From the NCBI RefSeq assembly GCF_002282855.1, contig NZ_NRIR01000008.1, positions 62,001 through 126,000 of the forward strand: DNA of 64,000 nt, written 5' to 3'. Shown piece after piece: positions 49,645 to 57,556 of the stretch. The position numbers and the translations under genes are program-made. The stretch is from Paraferrimonas sedimenticola (lineage in GTDB: Bacteria; Pseudomonadota; Gammaproteobacteria; Enterobacterales; Shewanellaceae). The stretch's first letter is position 1, and each line of letters starts with the position of its first letter. Under the pieces are notes generated by a model. The model saw nothing but the letters and a program-made list of their open reading frames with translations. It had not been told where the DNA came from and did no database searches.

Positions 49645-50274
49645 ATGAAGTATTGCCTGGCCCTGCTGGCACTGTTTGTAAGCCTTTCCACCTCTGCCCA
49701 CTCTGTCTCCAAAGACCGCTTGAAAACCCTAGCTCATTGGATGGAAGGCCACTTCACCTCCGAGGCACAAGCACAACAAGACCAAGACTTTTTCAATATT
49801 CACCTGAATATGAAAACCGTGTGGCCATCCGAGAAAGACTACTGGTTGTACGTAGAGCAAGCCGCAGCGTCTTCGCTAGAACGCCCCTATCGCCAGCGCG
49901 TGTATCGCCTTGAGCGCCTAAGCGACAACCAATTTGTCAGCCACGTGTATACTCTGGACGACCCACTAAAATACGCCGGCGATCACCAAAAGCTACTGCC
50001 ATTGGCCAAGCTTAAATCCACAGATGTAGTGTTAAAGCCTGGCTGTGAAGTCTATCTAACTTGGAATGAAGCCACACAAGCTTTTGAAGGTGGCACCAAG
50101 GGTAAGAACTGCTTTAGTAAGCTTCGCGGTGCGGCCTACGCCGTATCAGAGGTGACAGTGACCGAGAAGGGCATCGTCAGTTGGGATCGCGGTTACAACG
50201 AAGCTGATGAGCAGGTATGGGGAGCGGTGAAAGCAGGCTATGTGTTTGATCGTCTGCAGACCCATAGCCACTAA
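49645..50274 (+). CDS. CpeT/CpcT-family protein (signal peptide)
   Basis: A 209-aa protein with signal peptide (~residues 1-19). The mature part matches the CpeT family: WMEGHFTSEAQA, then DFFNIHLNMKTVWP and the YRQRVYRLE region, and CEVYLTWNEAT. In cyanobacteria the family are phycobilin lyases; in proteobacteria without phycobilisomes the function is unknown. It is a single gene downstream of the transporter with its own start. Confidence 0.75.
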   Translation: MKYCLALLALFVSLSTSAHSVSKDRLKTLAHWMEGHFTSEAQAQQDQDFFNIHLNMKTVWPSEKDYWLYVEQAAASSLERPYRQRVYRLERLSDNQFVSHVYTLDDPLKYAGDHQKLLPLAKLKSTDVVLKPGCEVYLTWNEATQAFEGGTKGKNCFSKLRGAAYAVSEVTVTEKGIVSWDRGYNEADEQVWGAVKAGYVFDRLQTHSH

Positions 50275-50303
50275 TCGCTTATCAAGCGTTTGTATCCAAC
50301 GCT

Positions 50304-51158
50304 CTATTCGAACGCCTTAGGCAAGAGTATTAACTGGGAGCCATGCATTAGCATGGCTTCTTGGGTGATGGCCAAACGCTGAGTGAGCACTTGGTCTACT
50401 GCACTTTGCCAGGCGCTATTAGCGATGCGACTCAGGCGTTGTCGCGCAGTCGCTTGTTTATCGTAAGCCGCTTGCTTGGAGTAGGCTTGCAACTCATCGA
50501 GACAAGCCGGCCACAAAATGGCGTTTAATCTCGGCGTATCCAGCGCCATACAAAGTCCCGAAGGATCCGCATCGTAGTAACCCACGACCTGCGTGTCCTG
50601 ATGCAGCATTGCCAAAAAGCGCTTGGTACCCGCCCAAAAACCATCGCCTTTGTAGAGAATGATGGCATCGCCAAGCGTTGAGGGCAGTTGCTTGGCCTCT
50701 ATGGCATCAAACGCCTCTAGGTTTTCAACCATCACCACCTGCTGAATTTGAGCAAAATCCAATGACCCCAAATCAATTCGGTGCGTCACGCCTTCTTTCG
50801 CCTTTTCGCTAAGCCCCGCTTCGGTTAGAGCTCGGCCCAAGGTCTTTAACAACACCTTGGTTTGATTGGGCGACAAGTCGGCCTGCTTCTCATCGGCGGT
50901 GATCGCGACTTGTTGGATTCGAGTCGTTGGCTGTGCATCCGCTAACAGCGGCTGATAGCCCTCTAGCTTTGCCAGAGTGGCGAATAAGCGATGCTTTTCG
51001 GCGGTAGTGAAAACCAGCTGCTGACCTCGAACACGCACTAAGTCAGGATATTCTTCGATTAGGTACTGACTGAGGCGTTGTTGAATCGGCAACGAGAGTT
51101 TGGTCGGCTTTTGCTGAAAATTGGATAGCGCTTTTATTAATTGCTTAGTCAGCGCCAT
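50304..51158 (-). CDS. MksG/JetD-like Toprim protein of the SMC operon (short form)
   Basis: A 284-aa protein, last of four genes. The C-terminal half looks like a Toprim nuclease: Glu in MVENLEAFDAI (about residue 145-155), ILYKGDG strand, then VVGYYDADPSG with the Asp-x-Asp metal motif (about residues 190-200). In Wadjet, JetD cleaves circular DNA loaded by the SMC complex. It is about 100 residues shorter than typical JetD. Separated from the MksF-like gene by 3 nt. Assignment rests on motif and operon, not on a search. Confidence 0.65.
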   Translation of the reverse strand: MALTKQLIKALSNFQQKPTKLSLPIQQRLSQYLIEEYPDLVRVRGQQLVFTTAEKHRLFATLAKLEGYQPLLADAQPTTRIQQVAITADEKQADLSPNQTKVLLKTLGRALTEAGLSEKAKEGVTHRIDLGSLDFAQIQQVVMVENLEAFDAIEAKQLPSTLGDAIILYKGDGFWAGTKRFLAMLHQDTQVVGYYDADPSGLCMALDTPRLNAILWPACLDELQAYSKQAAYDKQATARQRLSRIANSAWQSAVDQVLTQRLAITQEAMLMHGSQLILLPKAFE

Positions 51159-51161
51159 CGA

Positions 51162-52373
51162 CTATCTAAGCCCCATGGTCACATCTTCAATGATGTAGTT
51201 GTCAAACGCCTGATGTTTTTGGCCGTCTCTATCCAGCGCAAAGTAGGCCTGCTCTTCGGCGTTTAATCCCTCGTAGCCAGCGATCACTCGATAAATCCAA
51301 AGCTCTGGGTCAAAGTCCAATTCTTGCTGCTTGAGGTACGCCAGCGCTGAGCGGGTTTCGCCGCTATCGATAACCTCGCAAAAGAAGTCGTCTACCGCTT
51401 GCTTGATAGGCTCGGCTTCGACTTGAATCTGCGTTTGCTCTTCTAAGCTAAAGGCCTCGCCCGCCTGGAGCGCCTCATCGGCCTTGTCGCGACGGATCTT
51501 AAGCTTGGCCAGCAGTGGCAACATCGCATCGCGATGCTCCAAGTCTTGAGTGTTAATCGCCGCACTCCTAATAAAGCCAGGCGCTTGATTAAACAACTCG
51601 CTTGGGTGCGATTCCGCGGCGTAATCTCGCGGCTGATAATCGGGGTTTTGGCGGCAATGCAGCACAAAGCCTTTGAGCAGCTGCGAGCGCTCTAAATGCT
51701 CGCGGAACTTGCCAAGCAGGCGCAACAAACGGGTTTGCGCGGAAGCCAACTCAAAGCTCACCTCGGCGTGGGTTTGCTGCAAGGAGACAATCAGCAAACG
51801 ACGCAAATCGCGATCGCTGCCGGCAAGCTCAGCCAACTCGTCAAACTTCAACAGCTCCAGTTGGTCTAACAGCTCGGAGACTTGCTGTTGTGCTAGCTGG
51901 TTCTCGCGAATTTTGGCGCTGACCGAAGACACGTAACCAAACTCGTTGTGGATGCGATGCCACAAGCCACGCACGGAGCGCTGCAGACTCTCGCTCAAGG
52001 AGTAACTGGTTTCGGCCAGTTCCTCTAAAAACACATCCGCTTCGCGATACGCACCACGATGCATCGACTCTTTGTAGTTGGCCACCGTGGTGCGAATACG
52101 CGCCAAACGACCGGCCATGTTGGCGTCCACCTGGCGATTGCGCTCATCTGCAAGCCCAGACTCCAGCAGGTTGCGAACCGCACGCCGCAAGCGCAGGTCT
52201 TCGCCGGCTTGTGGGCGCCACAGTACCTGAGCCTCCATCAACTTTTTCAGCTGAGCTGGCGACAATTGAGTCTCGTCCACATGGCCACTGGTGTAGGCCT
52301 GCATGATCACCTCGGCATGATTGCTCAAGGTGCGCAGCAGTTTAACCCCAGCTTTTTTGACCGACTGACTCAC
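51162..52373 (-). CDS. MksF/JetA-like kleisin of the SMC operon
   Basis: A 403-aa helical protein; overlaps the MksE-like gene by 4 nt. N-terminal winged-helix-like region, long coiled-coil middle (about residues 100-240), and a C-terminal part with EEQTQIQVEAEPIKQAVDDF. Kleisins bridge the SMC heads in Mks/Wadjet complexes. Homologues in related bacteria are sometimes misannotated as unrelated enzymes. Confidence 0.65.
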   Translation of the reverse strand: MSQSVKKAGVKLLRTLSNHAEVIMQAYTSGHVDETQLSPAQLKKLMEAQVLWRPQAGEDLRLRRAVRNLLESGLADERNRQVDANMAGRLARIRTTVANYKESMHRGAYREADVFLEELAETSYSLSESLQRSVRGLWHRIHNEFGYVSSVSAKIRENQLAQQQVSELLDQLELLKFDELAELAGSDRDLRRLLIVSLQQTHAEVSFELASAQTRLLRLLGKFREHLERSQLLKGFVLHCRQNPDYQPRDYAAESHPSELFNQAPGFIRSAAINTQDLEHRDAMLPLLAKLKIRRDKADEALQAGEAFSLEEQTQIQVEAEPIKQAVDDFFCEVIDSGETRSALAYLKQQELDFDPELWIYRVIAGYEGLNAEEQAYFALDRDGQKHQAFDNYIIEDVTMGLR

Positions 52374-52999
52374 AGCAAGTCTCCTTGGGATTGCTCAGCT
52401 GTTTGGGTCAGTGCCAGACGCTCGTTTTCATCGATGTATTTGATTACATCCATCACGTAATCCACCTTACCGGTGGCGATGAAAATTTGTTTGTCCTCGT
52501 TAGGGCGCACTAAGTAGCCCAACTCTTGCAGGCGCTTAAACACCAGTTTTAGCTGAGCATCGATGCTCGACGAGCTGGAGTTAAACAGCGCATAGCGAGC
52601 AATTTTGGCCAGGGCTTCAGCAAAGGCAGGCGAGTCTTCAATGACCCCTTGTAGCTCGTGTAGACGCAGAATGTCACCTTGGGTCAGGGGCGCGTTATGG
52701 CCCAAACTCTCTTGCACTAGCACCAACCACTCCACCAGCGGCAATAAGCTGCTGGAGATGTCTTTGAATTGGCCGGTAAGCCGCTTGCGCTCGTCATCAC
52801 CAAGCTGGCGATACGCGGCAAAGCGCACTTGCCCTGACGAGGCGCTGGCTAGAGTACGGTTAAACAGATTGAGCTGAGTTTCCACCTCTTCGCGGTTGGC
52901 ATCCACCTCTAAGAATTGGTGTGCCTCGTCGTGGCTCACTTGGCAAATAAACTGACCGGATAACAGGGCTTCAAGTACTCGACCTTTGGTGCTGATCAT
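52370..52999 (-). CDS. MksE/JetB-like subunit of the SMC operon
   Basis: A 209-aa protein (DUF4194-type size) with VLEALLSGQFICQVSHDEAH at the N-terminus and ELGYLVRPNEDKQIFIATG towards the end, a winged-helix plan. It overlaps both the SMC gene and the kleisin gene by 4 nt, showing strict stoichiometric coupling. Confidence 0.65.
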   Translation of the reverse strand: MISTKGRVLEALLSGQFICQVSHDEAHQFLEVDANREEVETQLNLFNRTLASASSGQVRFAAYRQLGDDERKRLTGQFKDISSSLLPLVEWLVLVQESLGHNAPLTQGDILRLHELQGVIEDSPAFAEALAKIARYALFNSSSSSIDAQLKLVFKRLQELGYLVRPNEDKQIFIATGKVDYVMDVIKYIDENERLALTQTAEQSQGDLL

Positions 53000-55900
53000 G
53001 CGCTAACCTCCTCAATCTGACGACGCTCGGCTAAACGCTGCTTTAAGCTGCTGACAGCCGGCTCCACGGTTTGCAGTTGTTTCTTTTGCTTGTCGATAAG
53101 GTAGCGATTGGCAAACAAGTTAAGCACCTCGGATTCTGGGTTGGGGAAGGCCCCTACTACAGTAATTTGATGACTGGCGCAGGCGTCGAAAATCTTCTTG
53201 ACGTTGTGGTGCGCTAAAGTGCCGATTTCATCGATTGGCCAGTGAATCGTGACCTCACTTTGGCCGCGCAATAAACGCGTAAAGGCCAGCAAGAATTTAC
53301 ACAAAATCAGATAAGCCATACCGTGCGACGATGACTCGTTGAGCTGCTTATCGGTGCGGATCAGCAGCTGACTCTTGCCCTCGGTTAACTTGAGCTCTAC
53401 ATCGAGCAATTGACTGATGCCCTGTTGGGTGACCGCACGCCCAAGAATATCCAGCACTTGCTTAAAGCAATCACCATAGTCTTGGTTGGGCAGTTGATGC
53501 TCATCGTCGGCGAGCCAAGCTTGGTGCAGCGCGCCAAAGCGCTCCAGCTCCGGCCAGAATTCCAGCTCGCTAATGCGTGAGCGAATATGCACTGAAGAGT
53601 CTGACACCCCGTCCAAAAACAGCTCTTGCTCCACGGCCTGACTGATGCGTCGGCTTTGCTGTCCAATGGCCTTGTCGATGTCTTTGAGTACCGCGTGGTA
53701 CTGGCTCAGGGTGTTGCCCAAGTTGCGACCATGGCTGTGCAAGACTTCGCGCTTTTGCGGAATTAGCTTAAAGATAAGCTCTTTCAGTTGCTCGACGGTT
53801 TTGGTGATATTTAGGCGCGGAATGCCCTGCTCGTCTTGATAGAAACAGGCTTGGCGGCTGTGCTCCCAAAATTCGGACAAACTGGTACCGGCTTTCTGAC
53901 CGATGCGATTATCAAACTGGCGCAACTGAGCCTCGAGGGCATCGGTGAGTTGTAGGTATTTGCGCAATAATTGCTGCGCTTGGTCCAGTCGCTGCTCCAC
54001 ATCGCCACTTTCTATCTCGGCGGATTTAGGTAAAGCCAACGAAGCTAACTTGCCCAAAAGCTCAGCCAGCTGGTTCAAGCGCTCGCGCAAACCTTGCAGA
54101 CTGGTATCGAGTTCGCCCACTAGGGCTTTTAAGCGCTTCTGCTCTTCGCGGAACTTAGCTTGCGCCTGATTCTGCTGACGTTCGGCTTCTGCTTGGCTGG
54201 CTTGCGATTGACTCAAACTGGCTTGCAGCTGAGTCTTTTGCTTGGTGTAAATCTGCTGATACCAACGCTCGTAATCCGCCACTTGATGGCGCATCTGCTG
54301 AGTGTCTTGTATGTTCTGCTTGAGTTGCTCGATGCGGCCCTTGAGCTTGGCAATCACCTCTACGTCCACATCGCGAGCCGCCAACTCGTCCTTAAACCAC
54401 TGTTTTAGCTCTTTGATTTGTACTTTGTGTTGGCTGTGATTGGTTTGACGTTGAGTCTCTAGCGCGTCAATTTCGGTTTCTATATCAGCGCAGATTTGCT
54501 GCCAATGCAGCTCGAAATCGCCTTTTTGCTGGCCAAACTCATCTTTGAGTTGCTCTAGCGCCTCAACTTTTTTCGATTCCAGCTTGGCAAGCTCGCGCTT
54601 TTGCGCGTCGAACTCGGCTTCAGCGTTGCGCTTGCGCTGATTGAGCGCCTGTTGATGCTCTTGTTGCAGCTGTCGCTGCGCCTGCTGCAAACGCTGCCGC
54701 TCTTCGGTCTTTAGCAGTCGTTCGCTCTGTGCTTGCACTAGCACTTGCTCTTGCTGGCGAAGCTCAGCGGTGATTTTAGCCAACTCGCTCTCGGCCTGCG
54801 CTTTGGCGTTCTCAGCGCTGTTTAGATTGGTTTCAGCCACGCTCAGCATTTGCTCAAGCTCGGCTTCGGAGCGGGCAAACTCGGGCGCTTCGATGGCGCT
54901 TAAATCCAGGTGAACACCAAACAATTCCGCCTGACTGTGACTACTCGAGCCGGGCTTTAAGTCTTTGCGCGACAGTAAGCTTGGGTCTATCACCTTACCA
55001 ATGTGGCTTTGCCAGTCGCTGACTTCGCTACGCAGGTATTCCAGTAGCGTGTTGTCGCCCGGATAGCGCAATTGCTGCACGCGAGCAAGCTCGGCTTCAG
55101 CACTTTGATGATCGCGACGAGCGTTATCCAAGCTGCGCTCCGCTTGATGTTGGCGGCGTTTGAGTTGGCTAACCTCAGCTTGCACTTGCTCGCAGCTTTG
55201 ACGGCTGGCGTCTTCTTGCTCGCTGGCCTGTTCCACATTGGCTTGAATCAAACGATACGCCTGTTGCTCCTCAGCACTGGGGCCCGCCAAGCTAATCCCT
55301 GAGCGCAAACGCTCTAACGTCAGTTGTAACTGGTGTAGCTGGCCATCGAAGTCTTGCTCGGTGGCCATGCGACGCTGATTCTGTTCTTGTAACAGGCTTT
55401 GCAGCGCGTCTGCCGCTTCGCGTTGGCGCGCTGCTAGCTGCTCGCTGTGCTCGTCTTTTTGGCGAATCAGCTTGTCTTGCTGACGGTTCAAACGTTCGGC
55501 TTTTTCGGCTAATTGCTGGTTGTAAGCCGCTTCGATGTCCTGGTGCTGCTCGGTGAGCAGTCGATACTCTTGATTGGCGCCTTCTAGCTCACTTTGCCAG
55601 CCTTCAAGCTGAGACAAGTTGTGCTTGTGCGTGTCGATGTCCTTGTCTTGCCAGTCGTTGAACTCGTCTTCAATGGCGTTAAGCGCATCGTCCGCACGCT
55701 TCACATCGGCTTTTGATTGGGATACGGTCAGCGCTAAGCTATCTCGAGTTTCATCCCAGTCCGCTTGCACTTTGGCTAAATCTGCCTTGGCGGTTTGCCA
55801 TTGAATTTGCTGAGATTCTTGCGCACTGACAAGCTCAGCTTTGTCCAAGTTCAATTGGTGCTTAAGCTGCCCAAGCCGAGTCTGGGTTTGGCTGAGTTGG

Positions 55901-56670
55901 TGTTCTTGATTGAGTACCTGCTCAAACTCACTCGATAAACCGTCAAAATCGCGCACTAGCTGACATTCGTTGAGCCAGTCTTCTACCTTGTTACGGCTGA
56001 GCTTTTGGGTTGGCGTTTGCACCCCGTCTTCTTCCAAGATGGCGGCGATCATCGCCTTGATGGTCTCCATCTTGCCTTCGCGCGAGTGCACCGCGCGGAT
56101 CAGCTTTTCGATATGGCGCAGCGAGTGCTGGCTGTCGCACAAGCTAAATTGGCGCGCTAGCGCTTGCAGGTTGCGACGGTCGGACGAGCTGGCAAGCCCG
56201 CTGCGGTCGTTTTGAATCACGCCGCGATACTCTTTGTTGTTGAGCTTGTTTGAGCAAATCAGTTTTTGGCCACGGAAGTAGCGCATCAGCTCGGCCACCG
56301 GCTTAGGACGTACCTCGCCGGTTAAGTCTTCACCCAGAAAATCGCTGAGTTCAAAGGGCGCGTCGACCAAGCGATACACCACAGCATTGGCCGAACCGGT
56401 AAGAATAGCCATGCACACCTGGTCGTCAGAGCGCTGATATTCATAGACGATGTAACTGGTCTCGCGGGGCAAGTACCAAGCCTGAAAGCTGTCACGCGTG
56501 GCGGGTACCACTCGACTCGGCGCTTCGCCGTAGAACACAGGTAACAATCGTTGCAGGGTGGTTTTACCGGAGGCATTGGTGCCGCAAATGTTGGTGTGTC
56601 CGTTCACCTTGAGTTCGACGTAACCCGGTAGGTGGGTGTCGATCAGTAGTATCCTAAGCAGACTTTGCAT
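52996..56670 (-). CDS. SMC-like ATPase (MksB/JetC-like), first gene of the operon
   Basis: A 1224-aa SMC/Rad50-type protein. Walker A GTNASGKT at residues 30-37 within the N-terminal head; the C-terminal head carries VTIHWPIDEIGTL (Walker B) and a HGMAYLILCKFLLAF signature/D-loop region. Between them are two very long coiled coils rich in Gln, Glu and Ala around a small hinge near residues 560-640. SMC complexes extrude DNA loops. The gene precedes MksE-, MksF- and Toprim-like genes, the reverse of the usual MksF-E-B(-G) order. Confidence 0.8.
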   Translation of the reverse strand: MQSLLRILLIDTHLPGYVELKVNGHTNICGTNASGKTTLQRLLPVFYGEAPSRVVPATRDSFQAWYLPRETSYIVYEYQRSDDQVCMAILTGSANAVVYRLVDAPFELSDFLGEDLTGEVRPKPVAELMRYFRGQKLICSNKLNNKEYRGVIQNDRSGLASSSDRRNLQALARQFSLCDSQHSLRHIEKLIRAVHSREGKMETIKAMIAAILEEDGVQTPTQKLSRNKVEDWLNECQLVRDFDGLSSEFEQVLNQEHQLSQTQTRLGQLKHQLNLDKAELVSAQESQQIQWQTAKADLAKVQADWDETRDSLALTVSQSKADVKRADDALNAIEDEFNDWQDKDIDTHKHNLSQLEGWQSELEGANQEYRLLTEQHQDIEAAYNQQLAEKAERLNRQQDKLIRQKDEHSEQLAARQREAADALQSLLQEQNQRRMATEQDFDGQLHQLQLTLERLRSGISLAGPSAEEQQAYRLIQANVEQASEQEDASRQSCEQVQAEVSQLKRRQHQAERSLDNARRDHQSAEAELARVQQLRYPGDNTLLEYLRSEVSDWQSHIGKVIDPSLLSRKDLKPGSSSHSQAELFGVHLDLSAIEAPEFARSEAELEQMLSVAETNLNSAENAKAQAESELAKITAELRQQEQVLVQAQSERLLKTEERQRLQQAQRQLQQEHQQALNQRKRNAEAEFDAQKRELAKLESKKVEALEQLKDEFGQQKGDFELHWQQICADIETEIDALETQRQTNHSQHKVQIKELKQWFKDELAARDVDVEVIAKLKGRIEQLKQNIQDTQQMRHQVADYERWYQQIYTKQKTQLQASLSQSQASQAEAERQQNQAQAKFREEQKRLKALVGELDTSLQGLRERLNQLAELLGKLASLALPKSAEIESGDVEQRLDQAQQLLRKYLQLTDALEAQLRQFDNRIGQKAGTSLSEFWEHSRQACFYQDEQGIPRLNITKTVEQLKELIFKLIPQKREVLHSHGRNLGNTLSQYHAVLKDIDKAIGQQSRRISQAVEQELFLDGVSDSSVHIRSRISELEFWPELERFGALHQAWLADDEHQLPNQDYGDCFKQVLDILGRAVTQQGISQLLDVELKLTEGKSQLLIRTDKQLNESSSHGMAYLILCKFLLAFTRLLRGQSEVTIHWPIDEIGTLAHHNVKKIFDACASHQITVVGAFPNPESEVLNLFANRYLIDKQKKQLQTVEPAVSSLKQRLAERRQIEEVSA

Positions 56671-56862
56671 GGTCTTCCGTTGGTATTGCTATGTTGTGTT
56701 TTATCATACCGCGAGTACCTGATATTGCTAGCGCTCAAGCCAGTAAACCCGTCTGAAAACTGGGTAAGGGACGGAAAATTGTGCCAAGCCCCAGTAATTC
56801 CTTGCTAAGCAGGTCGAGCACGACGTATCTTGAGCGTTAAAACAACAATAAAGCCGAGCTTG

Positions 56863-57273
56863 ATGAAACGACTGATTTTAGCCTCTGTAGTGGCCGCCGT
56901 GGGCCTGAGCGCCTGTAGCAGTCAACGCAGTAAACCCGCGATTGATACGCCGTTTGAGTCCAGGTTTAGCACCAAAGTCCTAAACAACGACGCCAAGCTG
57001 TTTACCTACAGCATGGAGATGTTCAAACCGACTCGGCGCATCACGTCGCGTGAAGAATATATGAGATACCGCCCAAGCACGGAGTCGGTTGAAGCCCTGC
57101 TCGACCAGAAAGTTACCAACATCCTCAACTTCAATCGCTATTGCCGCGAGGGCTTCACCGAGCTAGACCGCTTGGTTCTGAGTGACTACGCCATGGTGCG
57201 CGGAGAGTGTAATGAAGCGGCCACCGAAGAAGACCGCAAACGCTTTCCGAATATTAAAAAAGCCAGACGCTAA
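56863..57273 (+). CDS. Small lipoprotein (136 aa)
   Basis: ATG at 56863; lipobox VGLSAC with Cys at residue 17. The mature part is basic and helical with no recognised domain (IDTPFESRFSTKVLNN, RRITSREEYMRYRPSTES). Divergent from the SMC operon with 192 bp between starts. Role unknown. Confidence 0.65.
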   Translation: MKRLILASVVAAVGLSACSSQRSKPAIDTPFESRFSTKVLNNDAKLFTYSMEMFKPTRRITSREEYMRYRPSTESVEALLDQKVTNILNFNRYCREGFTELDRLVLSDYAMVRGECNEAATEEDRKRFPNIKKARR

Positions 57274-57314
57274 GCGAGTCACCTTAGGTCTTTTTTGCAT
57301 CACTAGTAATTCTC

Positions 57315-57510
57315 AAACCCGTGTGTCATACCCGTGCAAAAACGTCGCCCCCGTGAAAAATCGTCACCCCCGTGAAAACGGGGGCGGGAATATAGCGAAC
57401 CGCCATTGGCAACTGGTTAGATCCCCGTCTCCACGGGGATGACAGACATAAGAATTGGGATGACGAACATAAGAACTAGGATGACGGACGTAAGAACTGG
57501 GACGACAGAT
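57315..57510. repeat. Intergenic repeat cluster with hairpins and a 21-bp tandem repeat
   Basis: Contains CCCCCGTGAAAACGGGGGC (57366-57384) and CCCCGTctccaCGGGG (57423-57438) hairpins, and about 3.5 copies of a 21-bp unit of the type GATGACRGACATAAGAAYTGG (57438-57510). Dispersed hairpin repeats of the form CCCCGTGAAAACGGGG are common between gammaproteobacterial genes. No gene lies in it. Confidence 0.75.
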
Positions 57511-57512
57511 AC

Positions 57513-57537
57513 AAAAGAGCCAGTGCAATGCACTGGC
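57513..57537 (-). terminator. Terminator after the TonB-dependent receptor gene
   Basis: Stem GCCAGTGC/GCACTGGC (57519-57537, short loop) followed on the minus strand by TCTTTTGT. Confidence 0.7.
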
Positions 57538-57556
57538 CCTTGCCAACCCAGAGCGC

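Noticed and set aside
57315-57510. Possible CRISPR array from repeated hairpins
   Set aside because: The 21-bp units are contiguous without spacers and the hairpins differ in sequence; no cas gene is present.
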